Part shown: in pieces, positions 6,775 to 14,869 of the stretch | Position numbering within the stretch: position 1 is the stretch's first letter | Layout: every line of letters begins with the position of its first letter | NCBI GenBank assembly: GCA_937915825.1 | Contig: CALGGT010000049.1 | Span: 1-21,171, forward strand | Length of the DNA: 21,171 bases | Source of the DNA: an uncultured Eubacterium sp. | GTDB taxonomy: Bacteria > Bacillota > Clostridia > Lachnospirales > Lachnospiraceae | Direction of reading: 5' to 3' | Position numbers and translations under genes: made by a program | The notes under the pieces: model-generated | The model's input: the letters and a program-made list of their open reading frames with translations, nothing else | What the model was told of the DNA's origin: nothing | Databases searched by the model: none

Positions 6775-9700
6775 CTACACCGGTTTGAAAATATCATGAG
6801 CCGCCTTGATCACTCGTCGATACCGATTGGCTAGCTTCCGATATTCCTCCTCCTCCGCCGAATCTCTGGCAATGATCATTTCTTCCACCATTCGGTAGAG
6901 AGAATCGTCCATACGGCCTCTGTGGGTTCTTTTCTCCAGAATCCCCTCTTGCACCGGGTTTCCCCCTTTCCCCTCGTAAATCTTATAACGCAGGGTCTCG
7001 CCATAGAAGATCAACGTATCAAATACAAAAATATGACTGAAGATCCGACGCATGGGTAAGGTTAATCCCGGCTGGTCCTTGCCGGTTAGTTCCACGAAAA
7101 CGTCTGAATCCTGGTGTGCGTAATATTGGATCAAATCCGTATACTGAATCTCAAAGGGCACCTGCACCTTGCCGATAAACTCCTTCATAAAGAGGAAGAT
7201 CTTCTCTTCCGCCGCGAATCTGGCCAGGTGATATTCAATGAATTCCCGCTGTTTATCGTCGTAGGAATCCATGGTGGAATACAGCTTTAACATACCTAAG
7301 ATCATTAATTGATGATCATCGGACAGACTCTCTCTGCGCACGATATCGTAAAGCTCTTCCGCTAGCGGATATTGATCCGTGATAAACTGATACACCGCCT
7401 GATACAAATAAGCTTTGACCACCGTTTTATTGGCTCCATATTCGTAGTAATCAATGAAGGCATCGGTGTATTTTCCGCCGTCTTCACCTACGAAGATCAC
7501 CTGTCCCAGGATCCGCTCAATGGCGTCATCCGTTAGGTCAACGCCCTTTTTCACCGCAGTTCTGTAAATCTTATATAACTGCTTGGACTCTCCAATATAA
7601 AACTCGGACAGATACTTTAAGGTCACCTTGTTCATGGCGCCTTTCCGGTACAAATAGTTGCAGAGTTTCAAGCAGAAAATGTCCATTTTCTCCGGTTCCT
7701 CTTCGATCTTTCTGGACACCAGCATGACCAGCAATTTCGATGTAATATCCACCAGCTGGTATTTCATCAGGAATTTCAGCGCCATATCCGTCATATTGTG
7801 CTGGATCATGGTTTGTAAGATCCCCGGATATCGATCCTTGGGAATATAGGCAAAATCAATTTTCTCAATGGTTTGGGTAAGAGACGCCTCTTCTTCGGAG
7901 TTACGGTAATACTCATACAAAGCCAGCAGCGCCTTATTCCGGTATTCAATCCCTAAGATCTTATCTTCCACCATTTGATGCAGCAACACCGCGTCGACGG
8001 TGGTAATCGTTCTCTTTTGAATGGTGCGGGAGAAAATGTGCAGCATCAGAAGAGGGTCCTTGACGCCTTCCTGATAACAATAATCCGCCAGATCCTTTCC
8101 CGCGAAAAGCGGCGTCATTTCGTAAGAAACACTCTTTGTATGATAGACGCCCGCCCGGTCCACAAAATAAATCTGAGGATGCTCCGTTGCCGTACGGATC
8201 ACGGCTTCTCCATCTTTTAGATTGTACGACTGCTCGCCGCCGCCTTCACAATGGGTCACCGCCACCCGAACAATGTTCGGGTTTTTTACGTGGATCTTTC
8301 CGGTAAAGAGGAGCGCCGCAATATCTTCCCTACGGATCTCCAGGTCGGAGAGCGCCGGATGATCCTTGGCGTTGCGGATCAAGTCTTCCGTTAGAAACTC
8401 CCGGTATAAGACTCCTAATTTCTCATTGATCTCGTGGCTCTTCACCTTCGTCAGCATGTAGTTGATGATCTGATCCGAATACAACCGGAAAAATCCCGGC
8501 TGGGTGTGTTTATTTCGGATGATGCTTTCGTACAAACGCAATTTGGCATCGTCCTTCAAATGATTCTCATACTGGAAGAAAGGCAGAACCACCGGCAATA
8601 CCCGGTCATACTCCTCGTCCTCCATGGTATACATATAATATTCAAATAATTCGGAAATGTGAAGTCTGCGCTGTACCCCTAATTTAAACCACTTGTAATA
8701 CGTATTTTCCGTTCGTCCGGCGGTGATCAATACGGTACAGATACATTGCAGCATGTCATCCTTGTGAAAATCGTTGTAACACCGAACCAGGATGGAGAAT
8801 AACCCCGGTGTAAAATGCCGGGACCGGGAGGCCAAAAAGGTAGTTTTGATCTCCATAGGCTCCGTGAAAACTCCGTATTTTAAAGCAAAGTGCAAGGCAT
8901 GGATCTGGAAGGTATCCAACTCATTTAACCGCTCCGGCTCCTCCATCAGGAGCTTTGCCTGATACAGCATAAGATAAGGGCTGTTGCATCCGTCACGCCA
9001 GAGGATCTGCACCTCCCTGGCCAGCCCGTTGTCGTCCTTGTGAAATCGTCCCAATCGTTCCAACAGGATCAGCAAACACCAGTGGCGATAGCCATTTTGG
9101 TAATATTGCAGGATGGTTTGTACCAATTCCTTCTTCTCGTCTTCCGTCCCGACCCAGTTAACGCGAACATAATGAATCAAACAATACCCCATTACGTCCT
9201 GCAGGTTTGCCCCCAGGACAGGCTTTGTCATTTCTGTCCATTTGCTTTGAAGGAAGATCCCCGGCTCCTTTTCTCCATCTAAGAACGAGAGATACGATTC
9301 CAGCATCCAGTCCCATTCTCCCAGTTCTTCGGCCAGAATATTTTTATGACTCTTTAAGTAAGCGATCCAACTGTTTTTACGGCTGGAATTTAACAGGTAT
9401 TGGATATGATGGGGAACCAGTTCCGCAAAGACTTTCTTTCGTTCTCTTCTTTTAGCCCGCTCTTCGGCCTTCACCTTCCTGTGGAACAACATGGGCACTT
9501 CGATTTTTTGAAACTCATTTTCCAACCCGAACGCAACGGCATGTTTCCCTTCCGGTATTTCTTCTGCCTGTACTTTGAAGATCACGTTCACCTTGCCCAG
9601 GTGAAAATCTTCATTGGTGACCTCCGTTTTTTCCAATTCCACCCCGTCCGGCGGCGTGATCCTGATCTGAAACTCTCCCGCCTGCTCCGTAGTGATCTCA

Positions 9701-10332
9701 AGAATCCCTCGTAACGTACGCTCATACAAGGGCCATTCACTGCGGTTTACCTTCGCCTGAAAAGGCAGGATCTTCCGATCACCGTGGGCAATTAAGAATT
9801 CATCTACCGCTGCCTTCTTCGGATTTCTCTTTACCAGTTTTTGATAGATCCGCTTATCGTTTAGATCCTTCAGGCAAATATTTAAAAAGTCCGGGTGATA
9901 GAAGGCCTCAACGGCCAATTCCTTATGATCCCGGGCTAATTGTACAAATTCTTCGTAAGACGTGATCTTCCCCCATGGACCCTCTAAAAATCTGGGAACC
10001 ACGTGAATTTCATAGGGAATAAATTTTTCTCCGCATTCGGTGATCAGGGTCAGATTCCCCTCAATGATATCCCCGGCTTCCTTCTCTCTGGCGTATACCT
10101 TTACTTCCAACTCCGAACGTTTTCCATAAAAAATCGGGAGAAAATCAACATAAAAACTGTCCGTGGTGCCGATCCCCTTCATCGGCGTCAGCTCTTCATT
10201 CTCAATGGTCAAAGTGGTCTTGGTCATGCCCCCTTCCACCACATCCAAAATAAGCTTCTCATTGGATAGGACAAGCTTCGGTAAATAATAAACCAATTTT
10301 CCCTGAGCCACTCGCATGACTTTTTCTTTCAT
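6775..10332 (-). CDS. DUF5717-like giant scaffold protein
   Basis: A 1185-residue protein resembling the Lachnospiraceae family DUF5717, function unknown. There is no signal peptide or membrane helix. The N-terminus has two beta-rich, Ig- or sandwich-like regions (about 12-112 and 185-285) separated by a helical stretch. A basic linker follows (about 286-301, rich in KAEERAKRRERKK). The rest is mainly helical with many aromatic and leucine positions like an alpha-solenoid, interrupted by a short beta-rich insert around 690-755. It ends in a beta then charged helix segment. ATG at 10332 is chosen over the frame to 10407, which runs into the previous gene; its ribosome site (AGAAAGAAG) is weak, so the start is the least certain of the module. 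It lies 14 bases after the membrane-protein gene and 28 before the DUF5716-like gene. Confidence 0.75.
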   Translation of the reverse strand: MKEKVMRVAQGKLVYYLPKLVLSNEKLILDVVEGGMTKTTLTIENEELTPMKGIGTTDSFYVDFLPIFYGKRSELEVKVYAREKEAGDIIEGNLTLITECGEKFIPYEIHVVPRFLEGPWGKITSYEEFVQLARDHKELAVEAFYHPDFLNICLKDLNDKRIYQKLVKRNPKKAAVDEFLIAHGDRKILPFQAKVNRSEWPLYERTLRGILEITTEQAGEFQIRITPPDGVELEKTEVTNEDFHLGKVNVIFKVQAEEIPEGKHAVAFGLENEFQKIEVPMLFHRKVKAEERAKRRERKKVFAELVPHHIQYLLNSSRKNSWIAYLKSHKNILAEELGEWDWMLESYLSFLDGEKEPGIFLQSKWTEMTKPVLGANLQDVMGYCLIHYVRVNWVGTEDEKKELVQTILQYYQNGYRHWCLLILLERLGRFHKDDNGLAREVQILWRDGCNSPYLMLYQAKLLMEEPERLNELDTFQIHALHFALKYGVFTEPMEIKTTFLASRSRHFTPGLFSILVRCYNDFHKDDMLQCICTVLITAGRTENTYYKWFKLGVQRRLHISELFEYYMYTMEDEEYDRVLPVVLPFFQYENHLKDDAKLRLYESIIRNKHTQPGFFRLYSDQIINYMLTKVKSHEINEKLGVLYREFLTEDLIRNAKDHPALSDLEIRREDIAALLFTGKIHVKNPNIVRVAVTHCEGGGEQSYNLKDGEAVIRTATEHPQIYFVDRAGVYHTKSVSYEMTPLFAGKDLADYCYQEGVKDPLLMLHIFSRTIQKRTITTVDAVLLHQMVEDKILGIEYRNKALLALYEYYRNSEEEASLTQTIEKIDFAYIPKDRYPGILQTMIQHNMTDMALKFLMKYQLVDITSKLLVMLVSRKIEEEPEKMDIFCLKLCNYLYRKGAMNKVTLKYLSEFYIGESKQLYKIYRTAVKKGVDLTDDAIERILGQVIFVGEDGGKYTDAFIDYYEYGANKTVVKAYLYQAVYQFITDQYPLAEELYDIVRRESLSDDHQLMILGMLKLYSTMDSYDDKQREFIEYHLARFAAEEKIFLFMKEFIGKVQVPFEIQYTDLIQYYAHQDSDVFVELTGKDQPGLTLPMRRIFSHIFVFDTLIFYGETLRYKIYEGKGGNPVQEGILEKRTHRGRMDDSLYRMVEEMIIARDSAEEEEYRKLANRYRRVIKAAHDIFKPV

Positions 10333-10346
10333 AACGTTCTTCTTTC

Positions 10347-11312
10347 TTAGGAATTTGAAATCTTCTCTACTAACGCTTCTAACAGCTTCCTCTCCATGGT
10401 TTGGCATCCGGTTAAGGGATATTGATCCACCATCTTTAGCGCCTCCATGGCAATCTGTAACGCCCCGCCCTTATTCTTCTCTTCAAACAACAGATAATAG
10501 GCATAGGTTCGCTTCACGTTCACGCTCTCCGCACCTTCGATCTTCGCTAAGAACATGTCGCCGAAATATTTTGCCCGTCCCTCTCTGGGCGATACGATCA
10601 GGTAATAAAAGACCATCTCCGACAACAGATCCATTTCCGATTTGGACCATTTTTCCGGGGAAACGTCTTCAATTCTTTCAACGATCTTGGACAGGGCGGT
10701 ATAATCTCCTAGATCCAGATCGTGATAATAACGGATCAATAAATACTGGCGATAGGCATGTTTATCCAACACTTTCCCGCTGTACTCCACTTCTTTGATC
10801 GTAAGATTCCCGGGCTTTTCCCCCTGTAGGAGCTGGCCATAACAGCGTTCATATTCCATACGCATAACGCCGGCGTCTCCATCTCCGGTTTTCTTCCCCT
10901 CAGCAATGGCCATAAACGTGATCAATACAAGGGAATACACAAACATAACCAGGGCCATGCCCACGGTAAACGGATTTTTCGGGATCACCTTGGTTCCCAT
11001 CAATCCAATGCAAACGGTCTCTGTGGCAAAAAGAGCTACCGCCAGAGACAAAGCCATGGAAATCACACTTCGAATCTTCGTAGGCTTTGGGTCCGTCATT
11101 TTACAACGGATCACAGGATTCGGATCACACAGGGAAACTAAGATCTTCTTTCCCTGTTTTTTAATCTTTACCAAAAAGATCGTAAAGCTCTCAAAACGGA
11201 AACGAAAGATCAGACCGCCGATCCAGTATCCCACTGCTGCCGACAATCCCATAAGGATATAGCCGACAACCGCTCCCCCTAAAAAGCCAAAAACCATACT
11301 TACCTTCTCCAT
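10347..11312 (-). CDS. Membrane-anchored helical protein of unknown function
   Basis: A 321-residue protein not recognised by name. The N-terminal half has a long hydrophobic glycine-rich segment (about 6-36, perhaps two helices), then a basic cytoplasmic loop containing CDPNP. Two more membrane helices follow (about 80-108 and 113-137). Residues 145-321 are soluble and helical with TPR-like character, including ALQIAMEALKMVDQYPLTG near the end. It would therefore anchor a helical repeat domain at the cytoplasmic face. ATG at 11312 has AGGCGG six bases upstream; the ATG five codons later is also possible. It follows the CDP-glycerol transferase after a 71-base gap filled with tandem repeats and is the first gene of the unknown module. 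Membrane topology is a prediction by eye. Confidence 0.75.
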   Translation of the reverse strand: MEKVSMVFGFLGGAVVGYILMGLSAAVGYWIGGLIFRFRFESFTIFLVKIKKQGKKILVSLCDPNPVIRCKMTDPKPTKIRSVISMALSLAVALFATETVCIGLMGTKVIPKNPFTVGMALVMFVYSLVLITFMAIAEGKKTGDGDAGVMRMEYERCYGQLLQGEKPGNLTIKEVEYSGKVLDKHAYRQYLLIRYYHDLDLGDYTALSKIVERIEDVSPEKWSKSEMDLLSEMVFYYLIVSPREGRAKYFGDMFLAKIEGAESVNVKRTYAYYLLFEEKNKGGALQIAMEALKMVDQYPLTGCQTMERKLLEALVEKISNS

Positions 11313-11329
11313 AAAAAACCGCCTTTCCT

Positions 11330-11382
11330 GATTGGACTTCGTTGATTGGACTTCTTTGATTGGACTTCTCGATTGAACTTTG
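11330..11382. repeat. About 14-bp tandem repeat, four copies
   Basis: Copies start at 11330, 11344, 11358 and 11371, with lengths 14, 14, 13 and 12 and the core gattggacttc on the plus strand. The fourth is the most diverged. They fill most of the gap between the CDP-glycerol transferase stop (11384) and the membrane-protein start. No promoter or terminator is visible within them. Confidence 0.9.
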
Positions 11383-11383
11383 T

Positions 11384-12580
11384 TTACGAAACTTCGTTTT
11401 CTTCCGGTTCCTCGATCCGCTTCTCGATGTATCGTGTCACCTTACGTGATGCCGTTCCTTTGTCCCAGGGTGTATAACGCCTGCAAAAACGGTCATAACG
11501 TTCTTTGTATTGTTCCGCTTTGTATGTCTTGATCGCCTGGATCAGATCTTCGGTATTCTCCACGATCGGTCCCGGCATTTCCTTTTCGTAATCCATGTAG
11601 AAGCCGCGCAGCTTGCCCCGGTACTTCTCTAAGTCATAGGCAAATAAAAACATAGGTTTTCTCATAATGCTGAAATCAAACATAACCGATGAATAATCCG
11701 TGATCAACACATCGGAAACCAGCATTAACTCCGATATGTCATACTGGGCGTCAAAGGCATAGACAAACCCCTTATACGGCGTCCAATCGATTTTTTCCAT
11801 GACGAGATAGTGGTATTTTACCAAAAGAATGGCATTCTTTCCCAATTCTTTCTTCATCCGATCAAAATCCATGGCGGGATGAAAGTCATAACAGGCATTC
11901 TTATGAAATTCATCATCTCGAAAGGTCGGCGCATATAAGATCACTTTCTTCCCGGAGGGCAGATTCATTTTCTTCTTCAGTTCCCTGCACCGGTAATCCT
12001 TGTCTTTGGCAAAGAAAAGATCATTTCTGGGATACCCCACTTCCAGCCAATCCTTATAATACTCAAAGGCCTTTCGGAACGTAACCGTGGAAAAACGATT
12101 CTGGGAGACCAGGCAATCCCAGCGCTTCACATTCTGCACAAATTTCTCCTGGTAGACTTCCAGGCTTTCCTCGTTGGACATAAAGACATCCGTCATGTCC
12201 AGGCCAAGTTTTTTTAACGGCGTTCCATGCCAGGTTTGTACGTAGATGACGCCGGGGCGTTTGACGATCCACTCCGGTTGACGGCAATCAAAGACCCACG
12301 CCTTGGCAGTGGCCATGTAATACAGGTATTTCAATCCCCCGAATTTAACCTGTTTTACCTCTTTCGGAACCGGATGGGGGGTCTTTGCATAGAACCAGAC
12401 ACATTCCCATTTCTTATGGTAATTGTTCGTTACCATATATTCCAAAACCGCACGAGGATTGCCGGAGTAGCTTCTACCCAGGCTGGAATCAAACACAATT
12501 CTATTTTCTTTTACCGGCAAATATATACACATTCGGTGATATAAGGCAATTGCCAGTCGCTTTAATAGTTTGTATAGCAT
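11384..12580 (-). CDS. CDP-glycerol glycerophosphotransferase family protein (TagF/TagB-like)
   Basis: A 398-residue transferase of the family that moves glycerol-phosphate (or a related polyol phosphate) from the CDP-activated donor onto a lipid-linked or polymer acceptor in teichoic-acid-type synthesis at the cytoplasmic membrane face. Family motifs are all visible: WHGTPLKKL (117-125) with the first catalytic-type His, GYPRND (182-187), APTFRDD (217-223), KYHYL (255-259) and LITDYSSVMFDF (292-303). The N-terminal 20 residues are basic and hydrophobic, suited to membrane contact. There is no glycosyltransferase-2 domain, unlike its two neighbours. ATG at 12580 has AAGGA eight bases upstream, overlapping the stop of the previous gene only 3 bases away. 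The acceptor and exact donor cannot be read from sequence. Confidence 0.92.
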   Translation of the reverse strand: MLYKLLKRLAIALYHRMCIYLPVKENRIVFDSSLGRSYSGNPRAVLEYMVTNNYHKKWECVWFYAKTPHPVPKEVKQVKFGGLKYLYYMATAKAWVFDCRQPEWIVKRPGVIYVQTWHGTPLKKLGLDMTDVFMSNEESLEVYQEKFVQNVKRWDCLVSQNRFSTVTFRKAFEYYKDWLEVGYPRNDLFFAKDKDYRCRELKKKMNLPSGKKVILYAPTFRDDEFHKNACYDFHPAMDFDRMKKELGKNAILLVKYHYLVMEKIDWTPYKGFVYAFDAQYDISELMLVSDVLITDYSSVMFDFSIMRKPMFLFAYDLEKYRGKLRGFYMDYEKEMPGPIVENTEDLIQAIKTYKAEQYKERYDRFCRRYTPWDKGTASRKVTRYIEKRIEEPEENEVS

Positions 12581-12583
12581 AGA

Positions 12584-14854
12584 TTAATTCCTTCCAAATA
12601 TATGTTCAATGGTCCGCTGGCTGGCATGTCCGTCATCCACCGAACAGAATTTATCATAGAATTTGTCATATTTTTCTTTGTACTCTTTCTCGATCTGAGG
12701 AAGATTCTTCACGCACTCCACCACTTCTTCATTGGTTTTTACCACCGGACCCGGCACTTCCTTTACCATGTCAAAATACATGCCCCGGATCTCCCCGGCA
12801 TAATCGTCCAAATCATAGGCAAAGAAGATCAACGGTCTTCGCAAATTGGCGTAATCAAAGAATACCGAAGAGTAGTCCGTAATGCAAAGATCCGAAGCCA
12901 GATATAACCGGGAAATGTCATTGTACTGGCTTCCATTGTACACGAATCCTTCGTAATCGCTTAAATCCAAAATGTCTGCAATGTGATAGTGGGTACGCAG
13001 CAAGATCACGTACTCGTCGCCCAATTGTTCCCGCATAAGATCCAGGTCCATTGCCAGCGTAAATTTATATTTTCCTTTCTCGTAAAATTGATCATCTCTC
13101 CAGGTCGGAGCATATAAGATCACTTTCTTATCGGCAGGGATCTGAAACTCGTTCCGCACTTCCTCCGCGATCTTATCTTTCTGATCCGAATATAAAATGT
13201 CATTTCTGGGATATCCCACTTCCAATATTTTTTCCTCCGGGAAACAGAACGCACTTTGGAAAACCTCCGTGGAGAAAGGATTGGCCGAAATCAGATAATC
13301 CCATTCTCTCGTCTGGCGATAGAACATACGTTTATGATCCTGACTTGCCGCATGAATATCATCCAGGTCAAACGCCAATTTCTTCAAAGGGGTTCCATGC
13401 CAGGTCTCCAAAAAGACCTGGCCGGGTCTCTTAAAGAACCAGGCCGGCTGGCGTACATTCAGGATCAGGTACTTCGCCCGGGAGGAATAATAAACATATT
13501 TCAAGCTATTTAACTTACAACAGATCGGATTTCCCTTCATGTCTTTTGTCTTCTCATTCACACAAAGGATGTATTTATATTTTCCGGGATAATGCTCCAA
13601 CATATATTCATACAGGTACTTCGGACTGTCGGAATAACTCTTGCCAAAAAAGCTTTCCACGAAGACCCAATCTTCTTTCAAAGACATTCGGCGGAAAATC
13701 TGTTTTTTAAGCAACCGATACCGTTGAATGGGGTTTCCAAGTATCCCCTTTTTCTTTCGGAAGAGAAAGGCGAGGGAACGACATTTGGCCGCGGCGGTAT
13801 ATTTCCCCCGATAGAGGCAACGAATGGCCTTCTTATCCCAGAATTCATAATCCGCGATGCAGCGTTCCATCTCCTTTTTATCCATCTCCCGTAGAAGATC
13901 GGATAAATGTACCAGGTAGTCTCCTTCCAGGCGACGGCCAAACTCCGCGATGAAAAAGTCGCAAAGGCTCTGATGAAGGGCCTCCGTCATGCCACTGGTA
14001 TCTCCCTCCAGGATTTGAATGGTTTTCTCATAACTCTCATAATATTCTCTTCTACGATAGGGATTCTTCTTCTGGGAGATCTGAGGCAAAAAGACAATAT
14101 CATTTCTCGTCTTCCAAACATACACCGCATCCCCGTCATACCACATATTTCCTTTGGCTTCCTTTAACAGGGTGGCTACGACCGGCATATCCGCCACGTT
14201 ATAATTATATTCATCAAACGAAAGCTCCAGGGAATCATAGAAATCCTTGCGGATCAACAGATTCTGAACGGTAAAACGGTTCTTTACCAATTCCTGAATC
14301 TCCTCATCCCCCACTTCACCGATCCCCTGAAACCCGGTATCGGGAATGATCTCCGTCTCGTCATAGCTCTTATAGCGGAACCACCCATTCACACGATTTC
14401 CGGTGGTAACTACCGCCTTTTTCTTCTCAGCAAGATCCAAGAGTCTCCCCAGGGAACCGTCCAGCAGATAATCATCCGCATCCAGAAAATAAATATAGTC
14501 TCCCGTCGCGTACTTCACGCCTTGGTTTCTGGCAGCGGCAACGCCATAGGGCTTTAATTTATTCTCCAATTCCCCGTTAATGGGCATATGATAGTTCAGT
14601 CTGGTGTGACGTTCTTTGGAACGGGTTCTTCTCCGAAATTCCCGGCGGAATTCTTCAAAATCGTATTCCTCTTCCAGTTCGATCACCCTCACATTTGGAT
14701 GATCTTTGATGCGTTCCGGGATGTCGTCTCCATCCCGATCGTTCACCAGGAGTACCTCATAGTCCGATATATTCTGATTTTGTAAAGATTCTATACAGTC
14801 CTCCAAGTAATCCGGTCCTTTTAAATAGGGGACGATCATACTGATTTTCGACAT
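12584..14854 (-). CDS. Bifunctional GT2 glycosyltransferase / CDP-glycerol glycerophosphotransferase
   Basis: A 756-residue fusion. The N-terminal GT-A glycosyltransferase family 2 domain (about 1-250) shows SMIVPYLKG (5-13), LVNDRDGDD (36-44), GVAAARNQG (104-112) and the metal/donor motif YFLDADDYL (122-130). A helical linker (about 260-395) leads to the TagF-like domain: VESFFGKSYSDSPKY (399-413), HGTPLKKL (486-493), GYPRND (547-552), APTWRDD (582-588), RTHYHIAD (620-627) and ITDYSSVFFDY (658-668). It probably adds both a sugar and a polyol phosphate to a surface polymer at the membrane. The GT2 domain has an unusual charged insertion (about 61-100) before GVAAARN. ATG at 14854 has AAGGAG seven bases upstream. 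Spacing is 15 bases from the upstream gene and 3 from the downstream one. Confidence 0.92.
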   Translation of the reverse strand: MSKISMIVPYLKGPDYLEDCIESLQNQNISDYEVLLVNDRDGDDIPERIKDHPNVRVIELEEEYDFEEFRREFRRRTRSKERHTRLNYHMPINGELENKLKPYGVAAARNQGVKYATGDYIYFLDADDYLLDGSLGRLLDLAEKKKAVVTTGNRVNGWFRYKSYDETEIIPDTGFQGIGEVGDEEIQELVKNRFTVQNLLIRKDFYDSLELSFDEYNYNVADMPVVATLLKEAKGNMWYDGDAVYVWKTRNDIVFLPQISQKKNPYRRREYYESYEKTIQILEGDTSGMTEALHQSLCDFFIAEFGRRLEGDYLVHLSDLLREMDKKEMERCIADYEFWDKKAIRCLYRGKYTAAAKCRSLAFLFRKKKGILGNPIQRYRLLKKQIFRRMSLKEDWVFVESFFGKSYSDSPKYLYEYMLEHYPGKYKYILCVNEKTKDMKGNPICCKLNSLKYVYYSSRAKYLILNVRQPAWFFKRPGQVFLETWHGTPLKKLAFDLDDIHAASQDHKRMFYRQTREWDYLISANPFSTEVFQSAFCFPEEKILEVGYPRNDILYSDQKDKIAEEVRNEFQIPADKKVILYAPTWRDDQFYEKGKYKFTLAMDLDLMREQLGDEYVILLRTHYHIADILDLSDYEGFVYNGSQYNDISRLYLASDLCITDYSSVFFDYANLRRPLIFFAYDLDDYAGEIRGMYFDMVKEVPGPVVKTNEEVVECVKNLPQIEKEYKEKYDKFYDKFCSVDDGHASQRTIEHIFGRN

Positions 14855-14869
14855 GTCTTATCTCCTTTA

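Noticed and set aside
9889..9897. An HPD tripeptide in the DUF5717-like protein (residues 146-148, context FYHPDFL), which could suggest a J-domain partner for the Hsp70-like neighbour.
   Set aside because: The preceding helix is not the basic, lysine/arginine-rich helix II of J-domains, the segment lies between two beta-rich domains, and a tripeptide match is easily random. Structure prediction would settle it.
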